Assembly: GCF_051106095.1 (NCBI RefSeq)
Contig: NC_135791.1
Location: 5,590,501-5,654,500 of the forward strand
Source: Pogona vitticeps
Taxonomy: Eukaryota; Chordata; Lepidosauria; Squamata; Agamidae
Length of the DNA stretch: 64,000 nt
Reading direction: 5' to 3'
The notes beneath the pieces were generated by a model that ran no database searches, was not told the DNA's origin, and worked only from the letters and a program-made list of their open reading frames with translations. Shown one piece after another: positions 11,051 to 30,774 of the stretch. Positions within the stretch are counted from its first letter, which is position 1. Each line of letters opens with the position of its first letter. The translations under genes and the position numbers were made by a program.

Positions 11051-12479
11051 AGTGGAAGCTGAGGGAAAGATTTGACAAACCGCCTTGAAGTCTCCGTCTT
11101 TTGCTGAATGATGAATTGTTACGTTTTATTATTTTTCTTTAATAAACACCCACAGTAAACTATGGAGGCCTCTTAAAACTCTTTTGCTAGTGATACTGGA
11201 AAACAAGAGAATCCTGGTCTGTATCCATAGACTTTTAACTACTTTGGGTAGAGGACACCAAACTCCCTATTTTGGACTTTTTGGGGGCCAAATAGAGGTT
11301 TTTGCGAGCGGCTGTGTGATGTAGTGGATGGAATGGACTCGTAGGATCTGGGTTCAAATCCTTGTTTGGCCATGGAAACTCCTTGGTGGTGGTGGTGGAA
11401 TTGGCTGTGGGGAAGCCACTGCTTGAACAACTGGCATATCTTGAGGATCCCTACAAGTTTTGCTACTAGAAGTTGGTAGTGACTTCGGGAAACTCCCAAG
11501 GAAAGAGATGGTTTAGGAGTGAAACTGTTCGTTTGTTATTGTGGGGTAAGTGTTTCCTTTTCTCTTTCATCCTTGTGATGTGGCCTTGGAAATTCCCCTT
11601 GTGAGTCTTGTGTCAAAGAAATTCAGGTGTCAGCTAGAAATTCTCATTTGGTTCAGAACCTGACATCAGTGGTTTTCCTCCAGTAGTGCTGGAAGGTAAT
11701 AAAAGGGGTCTGTGTCAAAAGTTGCATCGTGAATTGCTTGTCAGATAAATTGTATAGGTGAAAACAAAGTTAAAATAGGAAAAAAAGAGAAAAGTGTGGC
11801 GCCGATGAAATAGACTTGTTCCATGAAAGCTCACTTTACAAATATAAAAATACAGTAATAGTCTTTCAAGTGCCACCACGTTTTTCTTTTTTTGCTCTTT
11901 GTTTGTATTTTGTTTTCACCTCTGCTTCTACAGACTAACATGGCTACCGCTTCTGCGCCTATTATTGTAAAGTTCTAAAAATCTGTGTAGTAATTGAGTA
12001 GTAGGTTTTTTAAAAAGCCTAATTGTTTTTCACTTGGCTGTGTTAAGTGAGCAAAGGAAGCCAATTCTTGTGACCATTGTTGGCCCAGAGGAGACAACAA
12101 AAGAATCCTGTAGAAGTTTAAGATGTAATAAGTTGTATTTGTCACAAAGTTTTTTGTTGTTTTTGATGCAGTACAGAGATTTGAAGTTTAGGGAAAAATC
12201 AAGGAAATGTTTTCCTGGTTTTGTTTTTTAAAAAGGAAAAATGGTTCAAGGGAATTTCCTCCCATATTTTGCCAGTATTTTTATGGGTTTTCAGTTCTCT
12301 AATACAGCTGCCTCCTTAGAAAGGTGCAGGGAAGTTGATGAAGTTTTTGGAAGCAATTTGAAATGTCCTGTATAAATAAACCAGCAGTTTTTAGCCTGAT
12401 GCTCTCTCCAAATATGCCAGACAATAAACCTTCGTGTTCCACAGCTAGCATAGTCCATACTGGCTTGGAGTTATGCTGT

Positions 12480-12892
12480 AGTTGAACATGTTTTTTTAAA
12501 TCTCATTTCTGACGAGTCTTGAAGGGTTTGTTTGCTTTTTTGGGTCCCCCCCCATTTCCGATGGGTCTTGCAGGGTTTCTTTGCCTTTTGCTTTGCTTTT
12601 TTTTTGCATTGCTGAAGGGTCTTGAACAGGTTTTTTGCTTTGCTTTTTTTGCACTTCCGAAGGGTCTTGCACGATTTGCTTGCTTTTCTTTCCCCTCTCC
12701 CATTTGGGGGGGAATGGATTGTGTTTCCGATGGGTCTTGCAGTGGGTTTTTTGGTGATTTTTTTCCTTTGGCTGGAATGGATTAATTGCATTTCAGTGCA
12801 TTCCTATGGGAAATGGTGCTTCGACTTAAGACCATTTCGAGTTATGACCGGAGTTCTGGAACCAATTACCTTTGTAAGTCAAGGCACCACTG
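12480..12892. mobile_element. Tigger-like MITE with internal repeats
   Basis: The right end 'tcaaggcaccactg' is followed by TA at 12893-12894. The adjoining 'ccatttcgagttatgaccgg' is typical of this CAGTGGTGCCT family. The left part holds about five spaced copies of 'gggtcttg' in T-rich context. The left terminus is eroded. Confidence 0.6.
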
Positions 12893-12988
12893 TATTATGA
12901 CTAAATTATGCTTGTCATCTGATCTGTTGATCATACAGATAAATTAACAAAGATCCTTGTCAGATTCCCTTTAAATAGAAACAATAGC

Positions 12989-13208
12989 TAGCTGGATAGT
13001 TCAGTGTTTTAGGCATTGGCTGCAGAGCCAGAGGTTGGCAGTGATTCCCCACTGTTCCTATTAGGGGAAGAGCCAGTTTGTGTAGCCTTAGGCAAACTGC
13101 ATAGTTTTAGTATGGCCCCAGAAGAGAAACCATTTCTGTTCTCTACCTAGAAAACCCTGAGAAGAGTAGTTATAAGTCAGAATTAACTTGATAGCACATT
13201 GTTATTAT
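12989..13208 (+). mobile_element. tRNA-headed SINE (Sauria-like)
   Basis: It has 'gctggatagttcagtg' as a degenerate A box, 'ggctgcagagccagaggttg', the common SINE body and the 3' 'gaattaacttgatagcacat'. It lies in PNRC2 intron 1. Confidence 0.78.
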
Positions 13209-13702
13209 TGATATTATCATTATTCAAACTAATTTTTTATCATTGATAAATCTTTAACTATAAACAGTGAAACATTTTATTGTTTTGAGGGTGGCTACTC
13301 GGGTTTTCAACAAAAAATATGTCAAATTAATCGAGTTGAAACCGAAGATGTACTTGTTATGGGAGTACTTTGAGATTTATGTTAGACTGGCACAATTCAT
13401 TCCTTTTTTTAAAAAAAAAACTTGGTATTTCATTTTAATTATGTTGATAGACAAAGGTTACAATCATGTGAAAAATTGGATTTGTCTGAAAATTTATAGC
13501 TACTTCTAGTTTAAAACCCACCTCTGAATTCAGTGAATTGTATACTTAAATCTAGATATAACTGGTAGCACACACATTGTGGAAATGAAAACACAATCTA
13601 TCTCAGTTATTTTAAAGAGAGAAATGTAGAACTCATTCTAAACTATGTTCCTTACTAAGTGCTATTTTTGATTTGACCTTGTTCAAATTGTTTTCTTTTC
13701 AG

Positions 13703-13911
13703 AGCTGGGACTTCTATCCTTGAAGCCTGTGTGCCAAGAATCCGATGTTGGGCTTGGCTTCGTGGCTGAAAACAGCAAATCGGCCCATGAGAACTACCAT
13801 CCCCAGCCAAAGGAAGGGGTTTAACAGGAGTCAGCATCTATTCTTTCAGGTCTGGCAGCAGGAGAGAGGGCAGGAGGTGGAGACTGTGGAATCTGAAAAG
13901 CGAACTGAAAG
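13703..13911 (+). other. PNRC2: PNRC2 exon 2 (5'UTR, carries uORF)
   Basis: The exon is bounded by a strong acceptor (ttttcttttcag) and donor (GAAAG then GTAAAG). It joins exon 3 at 14887. In the frame of the PNRC2 protein a TGA sits 7 nt before the exon end, so the main ORF cannot extend into this exon. Confidence 0.8.
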
Positions 13912-14890
13912 GTAAAGAGGGCAAAAACATGTTGGGTTCTTAAACCTTGGCACTTCGAACTGCTTCTAAATGAAACTTCTTTGTCCAGCTGCGCTTAATT
14001 CTGTAAACAGTATCTTGGTGATAGGTTCCTGCTTTCTAGCGTAGAGTACATGCAATCACTCACTTTGCATGAAGCCATTAATGTGTTTTTATTAAAATAT
14101 TAATTTTTCCTTCTGACCTACTTTTGAGATTTGGAAATTATGGTTAATGTCAGAATACATTCTGTTACCAGCCTGTGGTGGACTTGTTTGTGGCATTCTT
14201 ATAAGGAATATTTGAATCTTAAGGTAGACTAGTATCCAGTTCAGTTTTCCATGTGCATAACCGCAAGAGGCTTTGGCAAAACAGAGTGGTGAGTTTGCAT
14301 GGCTGCCTGTGCAACCAGACCATTGGCTTCCTACCACTTCTGCCTTTGCAGTTATGTTCATGGCAGACTTAAAACATTATTGGCTGTAATGTTTAATACA
14401 GGACCAGTATGTTGTACAAGGAAACTTCAGCCCTTTTACTGAACATAGAAAGATGCGTTCCTTGCCCAAAAATACAAAAAACAAAACAAAACAAAAAAAC
14501 CCACAAACAAATCCACACCTAAATCTCACAGGTCATTACAATGTTTTAAATACTTTGTCTTGCTAGTATGTTTTAGGAGAGAATCTAGTACTGTAGTCTC
14601 AAACTTCTAGGCATGTTCCTTTTGGTATATTATCTACAAAAAATTGTAACAAAGTGTTTGTTTACAAAGTATTAAGTTCTGTTTTGTCTTGAATTAGTTT
14701 TGTGTAGTGCATGTTTATTGCTCATTTAGGTTTGTTAAATTCTAACAGTGTCAACTGCCACTACAATTTATGCCTCTTCAAGTTTTCAGGTGTGATTTAT
14801 TCTGCTCTGCAAAGCAAGAACATTCTATTTGCATTTCAAAAAAGGTAGTTTTGTTTTCTGTTGACAATTGAATCTTCTCTTGTTAGGTGA
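13745..14890 (+). CDS. Spliced upstream ORF in PNRC2 mRNA, 56 aa
   Basis: The uORF starts at the ATG at 13745 in exon 2 ([18 protein letters not shown]...), runs to the exon end at 13911 and continues with G TGA in exon 3 (14887-14890), giving 56 residues. The peptide is basic in its N-terminal half and Glu-rich at its end. The start context is weak (C at -3, T at +4). The stop ends 14 nt before the main ATG, which has a strong context (A at -3, G at +4). Whether it is translated or only a regulatory uORF is inference. Confidence 0.45.
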
Positions 14891-14904
14891 CACTTAAGTT
14901 GAAG

Positions 14905-15321
14905 ATGGGCGGTGGAGAAAGGTTCAGTGTTCCATCTAGCCAGCCCAGAAATGCTACTAAGAATCATCAACAACTGAACAACAGGAAAAAGAGCAAAGAT
15001 CAGAATTCCCAGATGAAGAAAATCCATAAAAAAGAGAGGGGGCATGGGTGCAACTCATCATCTGTAGCATGGCAGGCCATGCAAAATGGGGGGAAGAACG
15101 CAATGCATTTTCCAGCTAACCAGAATTGGAATCCAGTGCTATCTAATTCACTCTTCATGTCTCAAGCCAACCAGAACTATGCTGGAGCAAAGTTCAGTGA
15201 GCCACCATCTCCAAGTGTTCTTCCTAAACCACCAAGTCACTGGGTGTCTGTTTCACTTAATCCTGCTGATAAAGAAATCATGACTTTTCAACTTAAGACC
15301 TTGCTTAAAGTCCAGGCTTGA
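14905..15321 (+). CDS. PNRC2: Proline-rich nuclear receptor coactivator 2
   Basis: The protein of 138 residues is close to the vertebrate length of 139. PNRC2 links UPF1 to the decapping activator DCP1A in nonsense-mediated decay, works in P-bodies and the nucleus, and coactivates nuclear receptors. The sequence shows [16 protein letters not shown] at the start, a basic low-complexity region to about residue 50, [11 protein letters not shown], then the near-invariant core [20 protein letters not shown], the SH3-ligand-like PKPPSHW and the NR-box LKTLL at the C-terminus. All coding sequence is in one exon. The ATG is the first in this frame after the in-frame stop in exon 2. SRSF10 lies convergent downstream, as in human. 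Confidence 0.97.
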   Translation: MGGGERFSVPSSQPRNATKNHQQLNNRKKSKDQNSQMKKIHKKERGHGCNSSSVAWQAMQNGGKNAMHFPANQNWNPVLSNSLFMSQANQNYAGAKFSEPPSPSVLPKPPSHWVSVSLNPADKEIMTFQLKTLLKVQA

Positions 15322-17434
15322 GATAGTTTTAATTGTACATTGGGGAAAATGACACACTTCTTAGTTTGATATCGCACAATGTGGGTCCATGTTGGTTTCC
15401 AAAATACAAAGGCACATTTTTTGGTATTACACAAGCTACATATTACTAGATTGTTGAATTGTCTATCATTGGGAGGGCTCCCAGACCCCATTAACTTTTC
15501 ATCCTTTTTGGGGTTCTGTGCACTGTATTCAGTTCTGTAGCCTACTGATGTGCAATTACAAATCAGAAGGCAGCCTGAACCTATTCCCGGCCATAACCTT
15601 CATTACTAAGTGTTTTGACACTTAATTTCAACTACCTTGTGTTCTAAACCTGCTTGATTGGCCATATATTTTCAGAGGAGTTGGAGGGATGCCATAGACC
15701 AAATTCTGTCAGATAAAATGCAATATAATTGCAAAATGTATACTGTGAGATATTGTAAGCTTTCAAGTCAGATTAGAAACTTGTTTTCTGATGAAAGCTG
15801 TTCATTAAAATATTAGCACACCTAAAAGAAATCCACTTAGATTATAATGTACATGTACAAGTCTTTTAGTTTACTAAACTACACATTATCTTAACAGTGA
15901 TTAGGAATGGTAGTTTGAACAGGAATGTATGCATCCACCCATAGCCCTGTGACCAAAATGTAAACATTGCAATCTGTGTAGCACTTGTTGAATAACAGAA
16001 ACACTGGCATACAGTTGATCTCTAGCTTTTGAACATGAACAGCTTGTGTGTGCGCCAAGTAAAAGAATCTTTGCATTGCCAGGTGACTGCCAAATGCTTC
16101 AAAGGTTTTTTTTAACCAAGAATTTTACTGAACTGTGTTTAAAATGTGTTCTGCGTATTGTTTACTACAAGAACTATGAAGGTCAGTATGAAATTGGATA
16201 ACCTGTATTAGAGTTTAGCAAGTGTAAAATACCATTTATGGATGGAAGAAAGAGCCATGTAAATAAATGTAAAACTTGTAGCATATGTAAATTTATGCTG
16301 GGCTTTCCTGCCAAAATAAAATATTTTAGTACGAAACTGCTGAATGTAAAAAAAGACCATGCTAAACATGGCATGATTTTTTTTTAAAAAAAACTTTTGT
16401 TAAAAAATATAAAAAAGTAAGAGCACACATCTGTGCCATTGCACTTGAGTATCATTGAAAGCATTTTGACTATGTTTTCTCTTAGGTTGTCAGTTAAGAC
16501 TGAATCCAGGCGCTGATGCCAACTAGAGTAGACTGGTGAATGCAAGGAAATTATGTCAACATTTTTTGTGGCCCTGCTTATTTGTGAGGTCCACTTTTCT
16601 TGGGACTAATACTTGAATTTAGCCCTTGGATTTTCAAGTAAATGTGGTACAAAGAATGCTGGTTTTTTAAAACAAAGGGTGCAGCCCAATTTTTGCTAAA
16701 TGCAGAAAAAACATAGAATCTGTTGGAACTGAACTGTACCATGTAGCTGTAATCCAATGCAGTTATCTGAAAATAAGTTTCAACACAGGCAAAAAAAATG
16801 TGTGATTTTGATTGTAACCAGTAAGTTTGCTTTTATTTTGAATGTGTTAAGTGACATTTCACAGGCAAACCAGTTAGAACCTTCAGTATTCTGAAACACC
16901 TGTCTTCATTTTGTAAAGGTTTTTGATCCTGTATTTAGTTTGGAACTATAATATTTCAACTTGGCACTTTCCCTGACAGTTTTGTGACATGACTTTTGGA
17001 AATAATTTCATGACATGTTTGTAGGAAGCATTGCTTTTAGTTTGCTTTTTACTTGGCCAACAGTAGCTTCTTTAGAATTTGGTGACATTTCAAATATTGT
17101 TCTTAGTTCCTGACTTTATAACAATGCCTCTGAAAATAAAATTCCTTCTATGGTTATTCAATGACAAAAATAATTTCCAACAGTAACCAGTAGTAATGGA
17201 GAGAATATCTTAAAGTAACTTGGAATGTCTCAGGGCAGCTTCATTACGTCACTACTCACACATTCAAAATAAATGCTTCCAAAGAAAACAAATTGATCAT
17301 CTTGCTCAATATTATGTCTTTCCCAAATTTGTCCTTGATATTACTTAAATCATGGTTATGTCCCAAATAGCATTTTGGAGGTCTAAATTTCATGTTTGAT
17401 GTACTGTTTTTATATGAATTGGAAACAAAATTTA

Positions 17435-17440
17435 AATAAA
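17435..17440 (+). terminator. PNRC2: Candidate PNRC2 distal poly(A) signal
   Basis: AATAAA in 'tttaaataaaaatcc', about 2.1 kb after the stop codon. Upstream alternatives are at 16315 and 17134. Confidence 0.5.
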
Positions 17441-17460
17441 AATCCTTAACCTCTTCTCCC

Positions 17461-19216
17461 CCATTAATGTGTTGGTTTATTTATTTAGTAAGCAAACTGA
17501 GCCAACAAGGAATTTAGCTCAGCACAGTAAAGTATAGTCCAAATTGTAATCTGACAATTTATTCATTTGGCTGAATGGCTTAAAGAAAAGTATAATTTGT
17601 AGAATTGTGGGTAATGTCAGACTAGGACTCGGGGCACCTGGGTTCAAACCCCTGCTTAACCATGGAAGTTCACTATGGCATGACTATGTTAAACTACCCC
17701 TTGAACATCAAAGCACTATTAGTGTTGCCATAAGTCAGAAGTGAATTGACAGGTATATGAGAGAATGGGCAGATTTCTGCTGCAGTGGCTCCAGTAAGTA
17801 ACAAAGGCAAACAAATCTGCTTGGGCTGGTAAAAAGTTTTCTTTTTAAACAGGCAGTAAGTTCTGTATGTTACAGTATTCACCAGGATATTGCTTTACAG
17901 CTACTGAGAAGTGCTGCTTTTTAACTGCCTTGCCCTAAGTCTATTGTCCCTACAAGAATGCATGCATGCAGTGTGTGCTGCTTATGGATATCCAGTAAAC
18001 AAAATGGCAAAGTCATAGCAGGGACCCTTGATTAAACAAAATGTGTACCTCCTGCAGCCTCTGAGTAATAGAACACTAAATAGCCCATGAGATCATCTTT
18101 CATTGGGCTGGAACCATTTCTTTAATTTGTTGCAGTGTTTACAAAAGGACAAACCAACCCCCCTGTGGCTGATGAACTTTCAGAAATGGTGACAGCAACT
18201 TGTGTAAGAGGCTCTGGCAAATGAGAGGGACAGCTAACAGCTGTTCTTCTGATCATGTTCTGATAATTACACAAACTATTTCTGTCCAAATATTCCAAAA
18301 GTCAATCCTATCAATTTTAGTATTTCAAAGAGGTAGAATTCTACACATGGACTCAAGTAGCTTAGAACAGACCTGTTTCATAAAATTGCCTATCGCCTTA
18401 TGAGAGAAGATGGGGGTGAGACCTAGTAACAATCTATTTTTAAAAAACCATAGAAGAGCTTAAGTGTGTGCATGAGGAAGGAGAGATGGAAATAGGGCAG
18501 GTACAGTATGCTGGGTTTCATGCTAATAAGAACTTGCCGGTATTCCATTAATCTGTGCCTTCACCCTCAAATTCAGGCTTAGACCACTATTCACAGCATG
18601 AGTAAATCCACTAGGGTGAGACAGCTGTTACATGACTTCCTGTTTAAATAGTAAAAATACCTCATACATTTAAGAATGCCTTTGCAAGAGACTTTCAATT
18701 CACAGGATCAATTAATGTTCTTGCATACTTTGGAAGAACAGATATTTTGCCATGTTTACTACCATCTATTCCAGAAAGGACTTCAAACATAGCAGCTAAG
18801 GCATAAATACACAGGTCTTGTGGTAAAATCGCCACTGATCCAATCATGTTTGCTACAGGAAGGTGAAGACTTCCATGTGATCACTGTGGTTCTCTCAAGC
18901 ATCCAGCTTCAAGAAACAGGAACATTTTGGTAAGCAATTGAGTCTACTGTTGGCAAAGTCACTTGAAATATTTCAAGTGCCTCCTCTGGCTGATAAATGA
19001 CCAAATTCTTAAAAACTGATCAAATAAAAGAGAAATATTTTACTTGTTGAGCAAGTTTTAAAAATATTGTAACTTGTCATTGGTGTACCTTCACCAATTC
19101 AAGTTGTTACCATTCTTATAATTTTTTGTCTACTTAAAATAAGGTTCCTTTCAACTATAAATGCACTGTAGGTTATAATTTCAAGATTATAAAAGAATTA
19201 CTGGATTTCTATTTTT
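17461..19216. other. Space between convergent PNRC2 and SRSF10
   Basis: There are no coding exons. About 17605-17755 holds a degenerate tRNA-type SINE ('cacctgggttcaaacccctg' head, 'gttgccataagtcagaagtg' tail). The rest is AT-rich and could include extended 3'UTRs of either gene. Confidence 0.5.
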
Positions 19217-20800
19217 TTTATTGCAGCATGTTTGCTAGATTTACAGCAAGCAGAGAAAAAGCTAGATCTTTAATCCAAACATTGATGTTTTAAAGTAGTA
19301 CACACTATTTTAAAAAGAACATATAAAAATACCCTTTTAGAAGCCTCTGTAAGAAAGGAAATACAAAGTTTATTTCCACAACTTTCTTCCGACCAGAGCT
19401 GCACAGTAACGCTACTTTTAAACTTCCATTTTAAACTATACATCAGGGAGACGTCTAGAAAAAAATTAAAAGTAACACAAGATATAAATGATTGCATAGA
19501 AGAACATTAACTTTTAACATGAAATGAAAGTTAGAAACACTATCAAATATACAAAGTTTCTAGAATCATCCCTTAAACACATCCCACAGCCAGAATTTCA
19601 AAAGCCACCTTAACTCCTGTGGCCTGTTACAATAACTAAAGACTTATGGAAACCAATGTTTCATCAACATACAGTTAGCCTACTAAACAGAGACAGAGGG
19701 CCTTTAACGGCTTCAATACTGGCTTTCACGTTTCAACAGAGAAGCTGCATTCAGTACTTGAGGAAATACTTTGATATTATGTCATGGCAACCTCTTGTAT
19801 TGAGTTTTGATATGGTGTTGTAAGCCAAAAGGAACTTTAATAGCTCTTCATATAATATGAACACACTTAAGATGTGCTATTTTGCAACAGGAACACTTAT
19901 ACTCCTTTTTGTCTCTTGCACAGAGACTCACTTGACCTGCTATGTGGATTTTAATGTGTGAACTCAAATTGTCAGTTACATGGCTAGTAATTGGTACTTG
20001 GGGACATACAGTACAAGAAACCTATGAAGTCACTGGTATAAAAGTTTAGCTCTTACATATTGTCTGTGCTAATTTAAGATGTTTTATTTGCACTTAATAC
20101 AACAAGAAAACTTAAGCAATTTGTGACTACTGGCCTACTAAAACTTAACTTACACTTTATAATGCATAGAAATGTATGCATCTTTTAACTATTTCAATAT
20201 TTTTGCTTCTGGAGTTAACATATTGGTCAAGGAGCACTGCAGTCTTGACAGAATCCACAGTACATTCTCATGACTTGGTTGCTTCTTCTGTCATATTATC
20301 AGAACCATGCCTTCAGAAATTATCAGAGCACCCTGATTCCATCCTTCACAATGCCACCAGAGAAAGCCAGAACAGGCATGGACAAATGCACTCCTTTATG
20401 CACTTGAAGTCATTAGTCTTTATTACACAGCAGTCACCATTGCTTAAGGGCTGCCCGGTTTTACAGCAGCACAGACTAATGGACAAGGGATTTTTTTTTT
20501 AAATGTAAGAGGTTGTTAAGATGATGCTGAAAACTAAGATGTTACTCAAGGTACCATACATATCTTCAGCATAAAAATGCAGGTCTTCTATAAAAAAATA
20601 CAAAGAAACACCACAAGGACTTCAATAGCTGCCCATGATGTTTAACAAAATGGAGTCTTGTGTGTGAGATTCTCATATCTTATTTTAATAGTAACTGCCT
20701 GCTTACAGGGATAACTGACATTATTTTAAAGCAACGTTGCAACATCATAACTCAACTATGTTAACTTGATGATACATGCCTGATAAAACAAGGTACACTG
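19217..20800 (-). other. SRSF10: SRSF10 3'UTR, distal end approximate
   Basis: This AT-rich sequence follows the stop codon. Complements of AATAAA occur at 20419-20424, near 20083 and at 19217-19222, so several poly(A) choices exist. No other gene is seen in it. Confidence 0.5.
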
Positions 20801-28267
<7,467 letters not shown>

Positions 28268-28483
28268 GGCGCGGAGAGAGAGAAAAAGGAAGGCGCGAGG
28301 AAAGAAATGAGGCCCTTTTCCTGAGGCGACCGAGAAGACGAGACGAGAGGAGCCTCCGCGCCAACCGCCTCGCGACCACCTCTCGCGAGGTTTGAAACAC
28401 CACCACTCCCCCGCGAGAATTCCGACGGCGAGAGATAAGCGGCCGCGAGCTCACAATGGACGGCCGGGAGAGAGAGAAGAAGA

Positions 28484-28493
28484 GCGCATGCGC
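28484..28493. promoter_or_regulatory. NRF1 palindrome 1
   Basis: GCGCATGCGC is a perfect NRF1 core, about 217 bp upstream of the SRSF10 start codon. Confidence 0.7.
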
Positions 28494-28558
28494 CGCATTC
28501 TCCTGACGTTCCTTGGGCTCTTTCTCTCTCCTCCTCGCTTCGCGCGTTGCGACAGTGG

Positions 28559-28568
28559 GCGCATGCGC
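28559..28568. promoter_or_regulatory. NRF1 palindrome 2
   Basis: The same perfect GCGCATGCGC, 75 bp further upstream. Confidence 0.7.
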
Positions 28569-28646
28569 GTTGGCTCCTCAACCCTCCCTTTCTTCCCCTC
28601 CCTTCCTTCCTATCGCGAGCTCCGTGGCTCTGCCCCGCCGTGAAGT

Positions 28647-28656
28647 GCGCATGCGC
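28647..28656. promoter_or_regulatory. NRF1 palindrome 3
   Basis: The third perfect copy, 88 bp beyond the second; context TGCGCATGCGCG. Confidence 0.7.
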
Positions 28657-28986
28657 GGTGTGCTGCTCGTGGAGGGGTTGATGTTCCCTATTAGCGAATG
28701 ATCAGAGTTTTATCTTCGGATACTTGTTAAAACACGAGTATATTAGTACCATTAGCGTTGGTGTCTTTGTTGTGCCAGCAAGTTACTTTAAATTTAACAG
28801 CAGCCCAATGAATTCGGTGACTCCAAATGGTCCTGCCATGAACAGCCCTGCTTAAGTCCTGCAAACAAAAAGTTGTGGCTGCTCCACCGAATCACTCCAT
28901 CTCGTATTATCTATTCCTCTTTTCCTGCTGCCTTCAGCTTTTCCTAGTAATGTGCCTAAAGTACAGTAGCCTCGGTTTCCTCCCTT

Positions 28987-29345
28987 TTGGTTCTAGAGAG
29001 ACTTCTGGCTTGGCTTGAGAATGATGTTAATGATGATAATTTGCTGCCCAGGACCTTTTCAGTTGCTGCTCCCAAACTCTGGAACTCCTCGCCATGGGAA
29101 ATCTTGCAAGCAGGCCAAGGCCTTTCTCTTCAAGCATCCTTTTCTTTAAATGACGGGTTGACCAAGGGGACTTATTTTTTAAAAACAGGGATCGTTCTGT
29201 TTTACTTGTGCTTTTAATATAACTCTTATTTTTAAGTCTGAATATATATGTTCAATTTTCAAAATATTGTAACAATTTATTATTTCAGCTTTTCACTTTC
29301 TTTTAAGACTGTAAGCTGCCTTGGATCCTTAGGAGAAAGGTGGCA
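28987..29345 (+). mobile_element. L2-like LINE, ORF2 end plus 3'UTR
   Basis: The translation RTFSVAAPKLWNSSPWEI is the conserved C-terminal motif of L2/CR1-group ORF2. It is followed by the 3'UTR ending 'ctgtaagctgccttggatcc' and 'aggagaaaggtggcatgaat'. It is 5'-truncated and the frame is interrupted. Confidence 0.7.
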
Positions 29346-29361
29346 TGAATTAATTAGCAAT

Positions 29362-29575
29362 GCAGTGCTTTCCATGGTATGCCAGGTACTGTATAGAATA
29401 CACAGAAGTGGTTGGTTTACTGTTCCCTTCTTCTGGGGGTGCTTTGAGACTCTGTAGTTTGCCCAAGGCTACACAGGCTGGCTCGTCTCCTGGGAGACAT
29501 ACAGGGAATGAAATTCCTGACCCCAGGCTCCATAACCAACTCACTGTGCTAGCCAGCGGGTTTGGTTTGATCTGG
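29362..29575 (-). mobile_element. tRNA-headed SINE (Sauria-like)
   Basis: Minus-strand copy: 'gtttgcccaaggctacacag', 'gctggctcgtctcctgggag' and an eroded tRNA head 'cactgtgctagccagcgggt'. Confidence 0.75.
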
Positions 29576-30679
29576 CACCCACTTATGTATTTCCCACATA
29601 GTTGTCTCTTGTAAGATATAAATGCCAGACACTGTGGAATTATGCTTCCATAGTGTGGTTTTCAATGTTATCACTGTAGGATAGTGTTAGGTTTTCTGTA
29701 GAACATCTGTATGCCTACCTGCGACGGCACACAGAAGAGGTCTAGATGGGATCTAGAGTTTCCATAACAGTTGCCAAGAATTTGCTCTCCCTCAATCCCA
29801 TGTTCTGTGCATTGTGTTTACTCCCAGTATTTTTACTTTTAGTTTCTATTTCCTTAAAAGTTACCAGAGATGAAGAGGTGGGCTTTCTGTTTCTGTCACA
29901 GTGGGATCAAGACCCTCTGACAGAGCTGTTGATGGGATGTCACTGTGGCTACACCACTGTGCTCCAGAGTGGCCTCACTCAGTTTAGGTGGGACAAGCGT
30001 AAAAATTTGTTTCCTACCGAGGATGTGAACCATCAGCAAATGCACCTTGGGAAAAAAAAATACAGTGTGCCATTTTCTTTGGTCCAAACCTGCAGGATTT
30101 GTATAACTTGTGTAACTGGGCCTGGCTTTTCCCACCACAACATTTCCAACAGCTTATATCAGATTCAATGCTTAAAAAAAAAAAACTCTGGTGAGATATG
30201 GTACTTCTGTACCCACAATTCGAAAAGCCAGGAAACGGGCCAATATTGCTGCCCACATTGCCAGCAGGAAAAAGGAGGCCATGGTTTACATAACAAAGGG
30301 CAGCCTGAATGTTGACAACACCAATGGCAGCCGTCAAGATGGTCTACGCTACAGGATCCCCTCTTGGGCTCACTATCGTTTACAAAGTGATTAACATTCA
30401 CAACATTTCCAACAGCTTGTAAAAGATTATGTTCGTGATTTTCAAGTCAGACGGCTGCAGGCAATCAGTGGTTGCTGCCTTCTTAGGCAATCAGAATACG
30501 TTTTCTTGAATTTGTTCTGCCGGGTCACATCCAACGTATAGCATCTCTAACAGTATTCCAGGCGAGGTGAGAAATGTACATACCAAGTCCTGTCAGTCCT
30601 AGCCAGCATAACCAGTGGTGAGGAATGATGGGAGCTGGAGCAGTCTCTGAAGGGTCAAACATACCACATTCCATTAGAA
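29576..30679. other. Intergenic, no gene supported
   Basis: A 189-codon open frame on the plus strand (29746-30315) has no domain, no codon bias I can see and a poly-Lys run from an A-tract, so I treat it as chance. No repeat was named in the stretch. Confidence 0.5.
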
Positions 30680-30774
30680 CTGTGGTTCCCAGCCCTGGGT
30701 CACCATTAGCTGTGCTAGCAAGGGCTTCTGGGAGTTGTAGTCAAAGATCTGGGGACCCAGGGTGGGAGACACTG
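30680..30774. mobile_element. hAT-type MITE with 8-bp duplication
   Basis: A 95-bp element (ctgtggttcccagccctggg ... cccagggtgggagacactg) is flanked by CATTAGAA (30672-30679) and CATTAGAG (30775-30782), 7 of 8 identical. The interior holds 'ctgggagttgtagtc'. It belongs to the 602-737 and 47160-47295 family. Confidence 0.8.

Larger units (their letters stand above)
10871..13702 (+). other. PNRC2: PNRC2 intron 1 with repeats
   Basis: The intron holds a degenerate tRNA-type SINE at about 11300-11500, the 'agactaacatggctacc' dispersed repeat near 11800-11960, a Tigger-like MITE ending at 12892 and a SINE at 12989-13208. No other coding exon was seen. Confidence 0.55.
14887..17460 (+). other. PNRC2: PNRC2 exon 3 (coding plus long 3'UTR)
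   Basis: The acceptor is 'cttgttag' before GTGACAC. The exon holds the whole coding sequence and an AT-rich 3'UTR. Possible poly(A) signals AATAAA occur at 16262, 16315, 17134 and 17435; the last gives an mRNA end near 17.46 kb. Alternative poly(A) sites are likely. Confidence 0.65.

Noticed and set aside
10503-11078. 191-codon minus-strand frame across the PNRC2 promoter
   Set aside because: CpG-island composition keeps many frames open; Pro/Ser/Arg-rich with no domain and no conservation evidence.
29746-30315. 189-codon open frame on the plus strand
   Set aside because: No domain, poly-Lys from an A-tract, no splice or promoter context; overlapping minus-strand frames are similarly long. 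Treated as chance.
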